Positions 1 through 6,925 of a DNA stretch of 33,650 bases are shown here, piece by piece. Made by a program: the position numbers and the translations under genes. The first letter of the stretch is position 1; every line of letters begins with the position of its first letter. Origin of the DNA: CAYNUJ01 sp964573255 (GTDB lineage: Bacteria > Bacteroidota > Ignavibacteria > Ignavibacteriales > Melioribacteraceae); NCBI GenBank assembly GCA_964573255.1, contig CAZNJB010000036.1, forward strand, positions 1 through 33,650, in the 5' to 3' direction. The notes below the pieces were generated by a model. The model searched no databases, had not been told where the DNA came from, and saw nothing but the letters and a program-made list of their open reading frames with translations.

Positions 1-123
1 ATAGTTCTTAAAACTATTATATTCTAGTATGTTTATTTTATTGATTCTTATATTTATTATTAATTATATTTTTATTGTCTTCTATTTTTTTATATATGAA
101 GTTAATTGTGTTTTTTTTTTTTT
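1..123. other. Probable non-genomic read-through noise with poly-T
   Basis: This stretch is almost pure A/T and ends in 13 T (111-123) that run directly into the flow-cell end of an Illumina P7 adapter. A read that passes through its insert, the adapter and the end of the molecule is called as poly-A noise. Its reverse complement would look exactly like this. No coding signal is seen. It should be treated as an assembly artefact, not as chromosome. Confidence 0.85.
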
Positions 124-189
124 CAAGAAGAAGACGGCATACGATATTTCTGCCGGTCTCGTGGGCTCGGAGATGTAAATAAGAGACAG
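124..189 (+). other. Illumina Nextera P7 adapter with N703-like i7 index (contamination)
   Basis: The 66 bases have the exact layout of the Nextera i7 oligo: a 24-nt P7 part containing AAGACGGCATACGA (131-144), an 8-nt index TTCTGCCG (148-155), and a 34-nt transposase-end part containing GTCTCGTGGGCTCGG and ending in ATAAGAGACAG (179-189). The known N703 index in this orientation is TTCTGCCT, one base different. About five substitutions against the oligo fit poor base quality at a read end. The motif identity is from memory of the published oligos; the match is far too long to be chance. Confidence 0.97.
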
Positions 190-203
190 CTAAAGTATAT
201 TAA

Positions 204-305
204 AAGAAAAAAAGAGTTACCTGGAATAGAGTTAGAGTAGGTTATTTCGACACATTGAAAGAAGCAAAACGAATTGAAAAAGAAATCAAACGCCTCTTAA
301 AATAA
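204..305 (+). pseudogene. C-terminal remnant of a SPOR-domain protein (5' truncated)
   Basis: The frame is open from just after a TAA at 201-203 to TAA at 303-305 and ends with RVRVGYFDTLKEAKRIEKEI, then a basic tail. RVRVG-x-F followed by an amphipathic helix containing EA is the typical C-terminal half of a SPOR domain, which binds denuded peptidoglycan glycan strands at division sites. Only about 33 residues remain. The rest is lost at the contig edge, where adapter sequence takes over at 189, so the stop at 201 may be a sequence error. This is a truncation by assembly rather than a biological pseudogene. The next gene starts 38 bp downstream on the same strand. Confidence 0.5.
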
Positions 306-343
306 GACATTGCAACTGATTTGGCTTTTAGCTATTTTGTTTT

Positions 344-859
344 ATGAAATCAATTACTATTATCAGTGGCATTTTAGGTTTATTTTTAAGCACTATCATT
401 TTGTTATCATTTGGGAATACAGCAACAACAACTGTAGATTCCACATTACAAGAAAAGCATATGCAAGGAAAAATCACTAAATCTGACAGCGAATGGCGAG
501 AAATATTAACCGAAGAAGAGTACTACGTTTTGCGGCAGAAGGGTACGGAACGTGCTTTTTCGGGTAAATACGATAAGTTTTATGAAGATGGAAAATATTA
601 TTGTGCCGCGTGCGGTAATTTATTATTTAACTCGTCAGCAAAATACAATTCCGGAAGCGGATGGCCAAGTTTCTATGAACCTGCCGGCGATTCTTGTGTG
701 GAAACCGAAACGGATAATTCTTTCGGAATGACACGTGCTGAGGTCCATTGTGCTAAATGCGGTGGTCATCTTGGTCACATTTTTGAAGATGGTCCGCCCC
801 CTACCGGACTACGCTATTGCATTAATTCAGTCTCACTAAAATTCAAACCGGAAAAATGA
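344..859 (+). CDS. msrB: Peptide-methionine (R)-S-oxide reductase MsrB, exported form
   Basis: Reduces methionine-R-sulfoxide in oxidised proteins. The product has 171 residues. Residues 4-22 are hydrophobic and act as a signal peptide or anchor, so the enzyme probably works in the periplasm; the MsrB domain follows from about residue 47. Zinc ligands are the pairs CAAC (Cys87, Cys90) and CAKC (Cys136, Cys139). The catalytic cysteine is Cys159 in RYCINS, and Cys118 could be a resolving cysteine. GSGWPSF and HLGHIFEDGP are further family signatures. No clear Shine-Dalgarno site precedes the ATG. It follows a SPOR-protein remnant by 38 bp and stands apart from the porin set by 308 bp. The export signal is inferred; the enzyme assignment is firm. 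Confidence 0.95.
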   Translation: MKSITIISGILGLFLSTIILLSFGNTATTTVDSTLQEKHMQGKITKSDSEWREILTEEEYYVLRQKGTERAFSGKYDKFYEDGKYYCAACGNLLFNSSAKYNSGSGWPSFYEPAGDSCVETETDNSFGMTRAEVHCAKCGGHLGHIFEDGPPPTGLRYCINSVSLKFKPEK

Positions 860-879
860 GAATTTAAGAATAAATCTTA

Positions 880-906
880 ATTATTTTTCACTTAGCGAAA
901 AATAAT
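880..906 (+). terminator. Hairpin after msrB, possible terminator
   Basis: The arms ATTATTTTTC (880-889) and GAAAAATAAT (897-906) are perfect reverse complements with a 7-nt loop, 20 bp after the msrB stop. The stem is A/T-rich and weak and is not followed by a T tract, so it may be an mRNA end-protecting structure rather than an intrinsic terminator. Position supports a role at the 3' end of msrB. Confidence 0.3.
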
Positions 907-1054
907 ATCTGTCAAAATAGTATTAATTGACAATATCATCCCCAATACCAAATACATTAATTCCTACCGATTATTAGTAAATCTTCTTAGAAACTAAGTA
1001 ATTCATTAAACAGCCTTCCCAAATTCATTCAGAAAATATTTTTTAAAAAAGACT

Positions 1055-1171
1055 ATGAAAACTTTTGTTTTTATATTATCCATTTATATATTTAATATTG
1101 CAATTCTTAAAATTGTATATGTTGTAATATTAATGTTTTATATGTATAACACTAAGGAGTCATTAGAATGA
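1055..1171 (+). CDS. Possible 38-residue hydrophobic small protein upstream of porin
   Basis: ATG at 1055 opens 38 codons starting MKTFVFILSIYIF, with a hydrophobic core (F, I, L, V, Y) and a polar end NTKESLE. Its TGA (1169-1171) overlaps the porin ATG (1168) as ATGA, a typical translational-coupling arrangement. The porin Shine-Dalgarno site lies inside it. No Shine-Dalgarno site is seen for the small ORF itself. A/T-rich DNA translates to hydrophobic residues by chance, so this may be spurious; 38 sense codons without a stop are nevertheless unusual at this base composition. No homologue is recognised. Confidence 0.25.
   Translation: MKTFVFILSIYIFNIAILKIVYVVILMFYMYNTKESLE
1154..1159 (+). 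promoter_or_regulatory. Shine-Dalgarno site of porin gene
   Basis: AAGGAG lies 8 nt before the ATG at 1168 and supports that start. Confidence 0.75.
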
Positions 1172-2232
1172 AAAAATATCTCATTTTCTTGTTGTTTTTA
1201 CCATTTTTTAATTTTAGTGCACAGGATCTCGGATTATCAGAATCAAATTCAAGGATTGGCGGGTACGGTGAATTACATTACAACCTAGTAAAACCGGATG
1301 GTGCTGATGCAAAAAAAACACTCGACTTTCACAGATTTGTAATGTTTTTCTCACATTCCTTCGGCGAAAAATGGAGTTTCAAAGCCGAAGTTGAATTGGA
1401 GCATAACTTTGTTGGCGAAGATAAAGGCGAACTTGAATTGGAACAAGCGATAATCGATTATCACCATAGCGATGCATTCGGTTTTCAGGCAGGCGTTCTT
1501 TTAGTTTCCGCTGGAATCATTAACGAGATTCATGAACCGCCAACTTTCTTAGGAGTGGAAAGACCGGATTATAGCAAAAATATTATTCCTACTACTTGGT
1601 TTGGAAACGGAGCTGCGATATACGGAAATATAGACGGCTTCGATTACAAATTTTCAGTTCTGGAAGGATTAAACGGGGACAAATTCAAAATGTCGTCAGG
1701 TATTCGCTCAGGTCGTCAGGAAGGTTTTAAGTCCAATGCCGAATCATTCCTCTATAACGGAAGAATCAATTATACAAAAATCGACGGATTAACATTCGGT
1801 GTTTCGGCAACTTTTAACAATGCATTCAAAGCAGATACCACAGGAATAAATATTTCCTTGATTGAAGGCCATCTTCAATATATGAAAGATAATCTTTACA
1901 TAACTGCTGAAGCAGGAAATATTTCATATTCTGAGCAGGATTGGAAATCTTCGTTCGGTTTTTACACAGATTTAGGCTATGACATAGCGGATCTCTTAAA
2001 TATTGAAGGAAAACTTATTCCCTTCGTCCGTTATTCAGATATAAATACAGTTAATTCACATTCAGCCGGTGGAAATATCGAAAAGAAATATCACAACACT
2101 AAAGTGATGTTCGGAATAAATTATTCACCGATTGATGAAATAGTTTTTAAGACGGATATTGCAACTGTAAAAAATGAACTGAGTGACAAAAGTACTCTCT
2201 TGTTCAATATTGGATGTGGATACATGTTTTAA
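1168..2232 (+). CDS. Outer-membrane porin-like beta-barrel protein
   Basis: A 354-residue protein with a signal peptide (residues 1-18, cleavage near FSA-QD) and a body rich in alternating aromatic/polar strands. It ends in an aromatic residue (GYMF), as outer-membrane barrel strands do. The start of the mature part (GGYGELHYN, then LDFHRFVMFFSHSFGEKWSFKAEVELEH) resembles the phosphate-selective porin O/P-like and related 'porin' families of Bacteroidota. The substrate cannot be read from sequence. It heads a compact set: the next gene starts 11 bp after its stop, and both have good Shine-Dalgarno sites. The neighbours, an FMN-binding protein and a His-containing membrane protein, suggest that the barrel may serve a redox or metal-related system rather than phosphate uptake; that is inference. 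Confidence 0.75.
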   Translation: MKKYLIFLLFLPFFNFSAQDLGLSESNSRIGGYGELHYNLVKPDGADAKKTLDFHRFVMFFSHSFGEKWSFKAEVELEHNFVGEDKGELELEQAIIDYHHSDAFGFQAGVLLVSAGIINEIHEPPTFLGVERPDYSKNIIPTTWFGNGAAIYGNIDGFDYKFSVLEGLNGDKFKMSSGIRSGRQEGFKSNAESFLYNGRINYTKIDGLTFGVSATFNNAFKADTTGINISLIEGHLQYMKDNLYITAEAGNISYSEQDWKSSFGFYTDLGYDIADLLNIEGKLIPFVRYSDINTVNSHSAGGNIEKKYHNTKVMFGINYSPIDEIVFKTDIATVKNELSDKSTLLFNIGCGYMF

Positions 2233-2243
2233 GGATAAGGAAA

Positions 2244-2789
2244 ATGAAAAAACGATTTTTTTTAACAATTATAACTATTAATCTCTTAATAAGCTCGTTA
2301 CTTTTCGGTAACGAGCTTGTCAATAAAGTTCATTCGGCATTAGAAAGACATTTTGGTTCCCAAATAAAAATCGAATATTTTAAATTTAAAATTGACGATA
2401 ATTTGAGAAAACAAATAGAAAAAGAATGCGGACAAAGATTTTCACAAAATTTTGTTCACGTATTCAAATCCGTTAAAAATGATTCCACAGTTGGATATGG
2501 CATTGTTGATAATGTATATGGAAAATTAAAGCCGATTACTTTTTTGGTTGTATTCAACAATAACGGGGATATTATAGACACGGAAATATTAAAATACAGA
2601 GAATCCTACGGCGGAGCAGTTAAAAATAAAAATTGGCTCAACCAGTTCGTAGGCAAAGATCCTGAAAAAATTAATTTCGGAAAAGAAATCCACGGAATAA
2701 GCGGAGCCACAATCTCAGCAAAATCGGTTACAAAAGGAATAAAAAAATTGTCCATGCTATTCGAAATTATAAGGAGAAAAAATGACTGA
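2244..2789 (+). CDS. Exported FMN-binding domain protein
   Basis: The likely start is the ATG at 2244, preceded by AAGGATAAGG (2231-2240); an upstream ATG at 2214 lies inside the porin gene and lacks such a site. This gives 181 residues. Residues 5-22 form a signal peptide or anchor. The C-terminal part carries ESYGGAV (120-126) and HGISGATISAKSV (150-162), matching the FMN_bind family (RnfG/NqrC type), in which FMN is linked by phosphoester to the Thr of SGAT (here Thr156) by the ApbE transferase. It should therefore act outside the inner membrane as a flavin electron carrier. No apbE is in the window. It overlaps the next gene by 8 nt, so the two are probably co-translated. Confidence 0.85.
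   Translation: MKKRFFLTIITINLLISSLLFGNELVNKVHSALERHFGSQIKIEYFKFKIDDNLRKQIEKECGQRFSQNFVHVFKSVKNDSTVGYGIVDNVYGKLKPITFLVVFNNNGDIIDTEILKYRESYGGAVKNKNWLNQFVGKDPEKINFGKEIHGISGATISAKSVTKGIKKLSMLFEIIRRKND
2771..2776 (+). promoter_or_regulatory. Shine-Dalgarno site of four-helix membrane protein
   Basis: AAGGAG lies inside the end of the FMN-binding gene, 5 nt before ATG 2782, and supports translational coupling. Confidence 0.7.
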
Positions 2790-3285
2790 CTTGAAACTTC
2801 GGAACCTACCTAAAACACTTAATTCTTTTTTAACCTTAACGCTTTTTTCTCTTTTGATAGGTATGACAGTCGGAGTTATTTACCTCTCTCAAACAACTCA
2901 TCTTTCCCCCCAAGGAACACTTGAAAGATTCAACGGGAAAGTGATAGATGATCCTCTTTCTTTGGAAACCTCATACCCAAAACCTTTAGAAGAAATGTTA
3001 ATAACAACTCATTCACACATTATCAGCTTTTCTTTTATAATATTTATTGCGGGAAGCATATTCTATTTTTCATCATTCAAGGAAGGAAGAATTAAAAGAT
3101 TTTTATTGTACGAACCTCCGCTTTCTGCAGTAATTTCATTCGGTTCAATTTGGGGATTTAGATATATTCATTCATCATTTATTTATCTAACCATAATTAG
3201 CGCAACCCTACTCTACTCAAGCTTATATTATATGATTTTATATTCTATGAAAGATTTGTGGGTTAATCGGAATAAAGCCGAATAA
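2782..3285 (+). CDS. Four-helix membrane protein with His residues, unknown function
   Basis: A 167-residue protein with hydrophobic segments at about 13-35, 78-97, 111-129 and 133-153. TTHSH (His77, His79) opens the second helix, His40 lies in the first loop and His130 between helices three and four. The loop 44-70 (GTLERFNGKVIDDP) is probably extracytoplasmic. No named family is recognised. ATG at 2782 has the site AAGGAG (2771-2776) and overlaps the stop of the FMN-binding gene by 8 nt. Paired His residues near helix ends could bind haem or metal, and coupling to a flavin carrier suggests a membrane redox partner; both points are inference. It ends 6 bp from the convergent EamA gene without a visible terminator. 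Confidence 0.8.
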   Translation: MTDLKLRNLPKTLNSFLTLTLFSLLIGMTVGVIYLSQTTHLSPQGTLERFNGKVIDDPLSLETSYPKPLEEMLITTHSHIISFSFIIFIAGSIFYFSSFKEGRIKRFLLYEPPLSAVISFGSIWGFRYIHSSFIYLTIISATLLYSSLYYMILYSMKDLWVNRNKAE

Positions 3286-3291
3286 CGGATT

Positions 3292-4203
3292 TTAATTTTC
3301 TGGTTTAATACGGGTAATGCGCCACATACTGTACATTAAAATTATCACTCCAATCCATTGAACAGGTTGGAGAATATTGCCGTGGAGCAAGTATTCAAGG
3401 AGTACAGCCGTCAGCGGAAAAGCTAATTCAAATATTGTTGCCGATGATGCAGAAATACTTTTTAATCCGTAGTAATACATAAAAATTGCAGGTCCGCCGG
3501 TTGTAAAGGCAATAATCATAAAAACCAGCCATTGCTTTTCGCTTACGGCAGAAAAATTATTAAACTCGGCAAAGGATAAAACGAGAACAAACATTATTAC
3601 AGTTGTAAAAACAAATCGGAGATACGTCCCCATCTCGTACGAAATATTTTTTAACGCTCGCTTACTCAATACGGTAGAACTTCCGAAAGAAGCAGAAGCC
3701 AAAAGAGCAAAACCCGCAGCGTAAATTGTATATTTTCCAGTTTCGATATTGGGTAAATTTACTCCAAATGTCATTAGGTAAGTACCGAATATTGCAAGTC
3801 CAGCCCAATAGAAAAATATCTTCGGCAAATTCTCTTTCAGTAAAATTCTTGCCAAAAGGAGAGCAAAAACCGGCTGAAGTTTTTGAATAAAAATTACTAT
3901 TGAAAGGTTCACAAAATTGACATAAAATAATGCCTTCGTAATTGCCATCGTCCCGATTGCGCCGCCAAATATTGCAACTCCAACAAACGATATCCAGTCG
4001 GTTGTTCTTAATGCTTTAAGATTTACAAATCTCTTATATAAAAATGGCGTAAGAATAATAGCTACTACACCGCTTTCGATAAATACAACAAGTGTTACCG
4101 GTAGATTGTAAAGTGTCGGTCGCAGCGCAATTCCATCTACTCCCCACAATACAGCCGCAAATATCACAAAAAGCGACGCAATATTAGTCGAGTGTCTTTT
4201 CAT
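3292..4203 (-). CDS. EamA-family (DMT superfamily) membrane transporter
   Basis: A 303-residue protein with about ten hydrophobic helices arranged as two five-helix EamA repeats, the usual length for the drug/metabolite transporter superfamily. The first repeat runs from about residue 10 to 148 (starts SLFVIFAAVLWGVDGIALRP) and the second from about 160 to 298. Substrate is unknown; relatives move amino acids, nucleotides or other small metabolites. It is the last gene of the minus-strand run that begins with sprA, 91 bp after accD, and its start overlaps a possible small ORF as ATGA. Only a weak Shine-Dalgarno site (GAAAG) is seen. It converges with the plus-strand membrane protein gene with a 6-bp gap. 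Confidence 0.9.
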   Translation of the reverse strand: MKRHSTNIASLFVIFAAVLWGVDGIALRPTLYNLPVTLVVFIESGVVAIILTPFLYKRFVNLKALRTTDWISFVGVAIFGGAIGTMAITKALFYVNFVNLSIVIFIQKLQPVFALLLARILLKENLPKIFFYWAGLAIFGTYLMTFGVNLPNIETGKYTIYAAGFALLASASFGSSTVLSKRALKNISYEMGTYLRFVFTTVIMFVLVLSFAEFNNFSAVSEKQWLVFMIIAFTTGGPAIFMYYYGLKSISASSATIFELAFPLTAVLLEYLLHGNILQPVQWIGVIILMYSMWRITRIKPEN

Positions 4204-4280
4204 CTGATCTTTCGTTTAAAATGATCCAACGGTGAATAACGGGATTTACCATTTTCCACAACCCAAAAGAGAGCATACAT
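4200..4280 (-). CDS. Possible 26-residue small ORF coupled to EamA gene
   Basis: In the 91-bp gap after accD the minus strand has ATG (4280) followed by 26 codons starting MYALFWVVENGK and ending in a basic tail (FKRKIR). Its TGA (4202-4200) overlaps the EamA ATG as ATGA. The frame is open further upstream into the accD 3' end but has no earlier ATG. The residue mix (W, E, N, G, D, P) looks more like real protein than translated A/T-rich noise. No Shine-Dalgarno site and no recognised homologue, so it could be a leader, a short protein or chance. Confidence 0.25.
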   Translation of the reverse strand: MYALFWVVENGKSRYSPLDHFKRKIR

Positions 4281-4294
4281 CGAAATGAATCCGT

Positions 4295-5134
4295 TTAAAG
4301 CATCATTTCGAGTAAAAGAGAAACTTTGGATTTCAATTCCTTACGATGAACAATTGCATCCACAAATCCGTGCTCAAGAAGAAATTCAGAACGCTGGAAA
4401 CCTTTTGGTAAATCCTTGCCTATAGTCTCTTTAATAACTCTCGGACCGGCAAAACCAATTAATGCCTTCGGTTCGGCAATATTAATATCACCTAACATCG
4501 CATAACTGGCTGTTACCCCGCCTGTTGTCGGGTCGGTAAGAATTGAAATATAAGGAATTTTTGCATCGGCTAGTCTTGCTAATCTTGCGCTTGTCTTCGC
4601 CATTTGCATCAACGAATAGGCCCCTTCCATCATTCTGGCGCCACCGCTCTGACTAATAAGAATCATAGGTATTTTCGATTCATAAGCTTTATCTATTGCG
4701 CGTGCAATTTTTTCTCCTACAACCGAGCCCATACTTCCGCCAATAAAACGGAAATCCATACAAGCGAAAGCAACTCTTTGACCGTTAATTTTTCCTGTAC
4801 CGGTTACAACCGCATCATTTAATCCGGTCTTTTTTATTGCCGCCGAAATTCGCTCGGTATATTTTTTGGAATCAGTGAATTCCAGTGGATCTGCCGAACG
4901 CATTTTCTTATCCATCTCTTTGAACGATTTCTCGTCAAATAATATTTTAATATAAATGTCACTTCCAATCCTAAAATGATAATCACATTTCGGGCAAACC
5001 CACAGGTTTAATTCCAACTGTTTTTTGTGAATTATTTCAGAACATGATTTACATTTTACCCATTGTCCGTCGGGTATATCCAATTTTTTACTGTCAGGAG
5101 ATATGTTTTCTTTTTTTCTTTTGAACCAGGGCAT
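4295..5134 (-). CDS. accD: Acetyl-CoA carboxylase carboxyltransferase subunit beta
   Basis: Zinc-containing beta subunit of acetyl-CoA carboxyltransferase, which with AccA moves CO2 from carboxybiotin to acetyl-CoA to give malonyl-CoA for fatty-acid synthesis. 279 residues, close to the usual 280-300. The zinc ribbon is CKSC (Cys28, Cys31) and CPKC (Cys47, Cys50). The crotonase-fold core shows SGGARMMEG (163-171), GGVTASYA (205-212) and IGFAGPRVI (226-234), which form the acyl-CoA site and oxyanion holes. The start ATG lies 6 bp after the DUF1573 stop, with TAGGTA as a weak ribosome site, so it is in the same operon. No accA is in the window. Confidence 0.97.
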   Translation of the reverse strand: MPWFKRKKENISPDSKKLDIPDGQWVKCKSCSEIIHKKQLELNLWVCPKCDYHFRIGSDIYIKILFDEKSFKEMDKKMRSADPLEFTDSKKYTERISAAIKKTGLNDAVVTGTGKINGQRVAFACMDFRFIGGSMGSVVGEKIARAIDKAYESKIPMILISQSGGARMMEGAYSLMQMAKTSARLARLADAKIPYISILTDPTTGGVTASYAMLGDINIAEPKALIGFAGPRVIKETIGKDLPKGFQRSEFLLEHGFVDAIVHRKELKSKVSLLLEMML

Positions 5135-5140
5135 AATTAC

Positions 5141-5854
5141 CTACTTTTCAATATTTGCAAAAATTGTTATTGTTTGTGTCGGATGTTTTCTATCGTTCGA
5201 TACAAGGGTAACAGTCCGTGTAACATTACCACTTCTATCCGAAGAATCAAATTCAATTCTCAATTTTCCTTCTTCATTCGGTTTTAACACTCTGCTGCTT
5301 AAAACCGCAGCGGTGCAGCCGCAAGATGATTTCACATCCCTAATTTCCAAAGTTTTATCACCGGTATTCTTAAATCGAATAGTAACGGATACGACATCAC
5401 CTTCTTTGATTGTACCGAAATTATGCTGTGTTTTTTCCAATTTAAGAACCGCACCTTCTCTCGGCGAATTCGGATTATCTCCCAGAATTACTTCTCCGGT
5501 CAATTTCAGACGGAACTCCGGATTCTCGGTATCGTTCGAATAAATGTAAATATATTTCTTCTGCAATCCCCTCCTGCCTCGAGAATTAAATTCAACGTGA
5601 ATTGTTGTAGATTCTCCCGGTTTTAATTCGTTTTTTACGGGATTAGCAGCGGTACAACCACAAGATGCCCGCACTTTCGATATTTTTAATAAACCGTCAC
5701 CGTTATTTGTAATTAAAAAGTCATGCTCAACAATTTCACCTTGATCAACTTTGCCAAAATCATAACTCTTTTCAAGAGCAAATATCTTGGGTCCGATAAC
5801 CTGCCCAAATGTTAAAGAAGCAGTCAAAATTATTCCAAATAAAATCCTGATCAT
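5141..5854 (-). CDS. Exported tandem DUF1573 (Ig-like) protein
   Basis: A 237-residue protein with a signal peptide (residues 1-17) and two Ig-like DUF1573 repeats, about 27-120 and 136-235. Each repeat has the signature YDFGKV/HNFGTI, a hydrophobic NxGD.LxI strand and the motif SCGCTAA (64-70 and 177-183). The CGC cysteines may form disulfides or bind something. Proteins of this type are common in Bacteroidota and Ignavibacteria, are exported, and have no established function; the fold relates to HYDIN/MSP-like Ig domains. Its ATG overlaps the tsaB stop (ATGA) and accD follows 6 bp later, so it is co-transcribed with housekeeping genes. Confidence 0.88.
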   Translation of the reverse strand: MIRILFGIILTASLTFGQVIGPKIFALEKSYDFGKVDQGEIVEHDFLITNNGDGLLKISKVRASCGCTAANPVKNELKPGESTTIHVEFNSRGRRGLQKKYIYIYSNDTENPEFRLKLTGEVILGDNPNSPREGAVLKLEKTQHNFGTIKEGDVVSVTIRFKNTGDKTLEIRDVKSSCGCTAAVLSSRVLKPNEEGKLRIEFDSSDRSGNVTRTVTLVSNDRKHPTQTITIFANIEK

Positions 5855-6504
5855 TTCTTGATCCTCGCAACAAAATTTTTAAAATATGAAGGTTCCAATA
5901 AATCAAAGTCCGAAATTAACAAATCTTTACCAAAAAAATAAGTCCACTTAGCAATGTTGATAGAGTTAATGTTTAATGGTTTAATATTTTCAATACTTTT
6001 TACATCTCCAAAAATATTATTTTTTCCCGATAATTCAGTCTCTAAATCGACCTTTTTTACCAATCGGGTTTCACTCTTGCGCCCATAAATATTTTCATTC
6101 ACCTTAAAATCGGATATGTAAACTTCTTCGATATTTGTATTAACTACAATGGAAAACTCATCACCCGGATTCAGATGAAGTGCAATTCCGAATGCTGCCG
6201 CATCGAAAGTTGGAACAGGACAAATTTTACACTCGGAGCCTAATGCAATTCCCTTTCCTGCGGCTAAACCGATTCTCAAACCTGTAAAAGAACCTGGCCC
6301 CATAGAAACAGCCACAGTTTTAAGATCTTTCGCAGTTATGTCAGTCTCTGTTAGTAAATTTTGAATTACAGGTAATAGTTTTTCGGAATGAACGTGCTTT
6401 TTCATAATATTAAATTCTGCGTAAACATTTTCGTTCATCATTACTGCGGCACTGCATAATTCTCCGCTGGTTTCAATTGCCAAAATCGGGAATAATTCAT
6501 TCAT
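5851..6504 (-). CDS. tsaB: tRNA t6A biosynthesis protein TsaB
   Basis: Scaffold partner of TsaD in making N6-threonylcarbamoyladenosine at position 37 of ANN-decoding tRNAs. The ASKHA-fold core is seen in ILAIETSGELCSAAV near the start, then HVHSEKLLP and VSMGPGSFTGLRIGLAAGKGIA, the classic TsaB signature. The ATG at 6504 gives 217 residues and places the first beta strand four residues in, as usual; a TTG at 6519 would add five residues but is less likely. It overlaps tsaE by 8 nt and the next gene by 4 nt, so translation is coupled. The C-terminal half is more diverged, as is normal for this family. Confidence 0.95.
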   Translation of the reverse strand: MNELFPILAIETSGELCSAAVMMNENVYAEFNIMKKHVHSEKLLPVIQNLLTETDITAKDLKTVAVSMGPGSFTGLRIGLAAGKGIALGSECKICPVPTFDAAAFGIALHLNPGDEFSIVVNTNIEEVYISDFKVNENIYGRKSETRLVKKVDLETELSGKNNIFGDVKSIENIKPLNINSINIAKWTYFFGKDLLISDFDLLEPSYFKNFVARIKK

Positions 6505-6925
6505 ACTTGTCAATTTCAATTAACCTCGTTCCACTTTCTTGTAAAGTTAAATGTATTTCATATCTTTTTGCCGGAAGCATATCGGGAAACATATCCGCCC
6601 ATTCAATTATTTTAATAGTTTCAGTATCGTTAATATATTCATAAAAACCCAAATCATATAATTCCTCTTCCTTTTCGATGCGATAAAAATCAAAATGGAA
6701 TACATTCCTATCGCCATAGTATTCATTCACTAAAGAGAAACTCGGTGAATCAACTTCTTCGATAGACCAGTTAGCACATAAATATTTTGTAAATGTTGTT
6801 TTACCAGTGCCTAAATTTCCTATTAAAGCAAGGGTATCGCCAGGCTCAATAATTTTGGATATTTGCTCGCAAAGCTCTTTTAATTCCAAAAGAGTACTAA
6901 TCTCTTTTTTGAAAGGGAATTCCAT
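6497..6925 (-). CDS. tsaE: tRNA t6A biosynthesis ATPase TsaE
   Basis: ATPase that drives the TsaB-TsaD complex in t6A synthesis. 142 residues, normal length. The P-loop is GNLGTGKTTF (36-45), followed by SPSFSLVNEY and the Walker-B-like region VFHFDFYRIE and DLGFYEY; IIEWADMFPDMLP matches the family's IEWPE..P motif. Start ATG at 6925 shares one base with the stop of the response regulator gene upstream (TAATG), and its end overlaps tsaB. tsaD, the third partner, is not in the window. Confidence 0.97.
   Translation of the reverse strand: MEFPFKKEISTLLELKELCEQISKIIEPGDTLALIGNLGTGKTTFTKYLCANWSIEEVDSPSFSLVNEYYGDRNVFHFDFYRIEKEEELYDLGFYEYINDTETIKIIEWADMFPDMLPAKRYEIHLTLQESGTRLIEIDKYE

Larger units (their letters stand above)
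860..1167. other. AT-rich intergenic stretch between msrB and porin gene
   Basis: The stretch is very AT-rich. It contains a perfect 10-bp hairpin at 880-906, a possible 38-codon ORF at 1055-1171 and the Shine-Dalgarno site of the porin at 1154-1159. No convincing promoter motif could be picked out, because A/T-rich hexamers occur throughout. Confidence 0.6.

Noticed and set aside
111..123. Poly-T run as a terminator tail
   Set aside because: No hairpin precedes it and it abuts the P7 adapter end, so it is a base-calling artefact.
5103..5543. Plus-strand open frame of about 146 codons
   Set aside because: It lies antisense over the 5' end of accD and the DUF1573 gene, has no family features, and both minus-strand genes are clearly real.
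6505..6519. TTG start for tsaB, five codons upstream
   Set aside because: The ATG at 6504 sits at the usual distance from the first beta strand; the TTG would deepen the overlap with tsaE.
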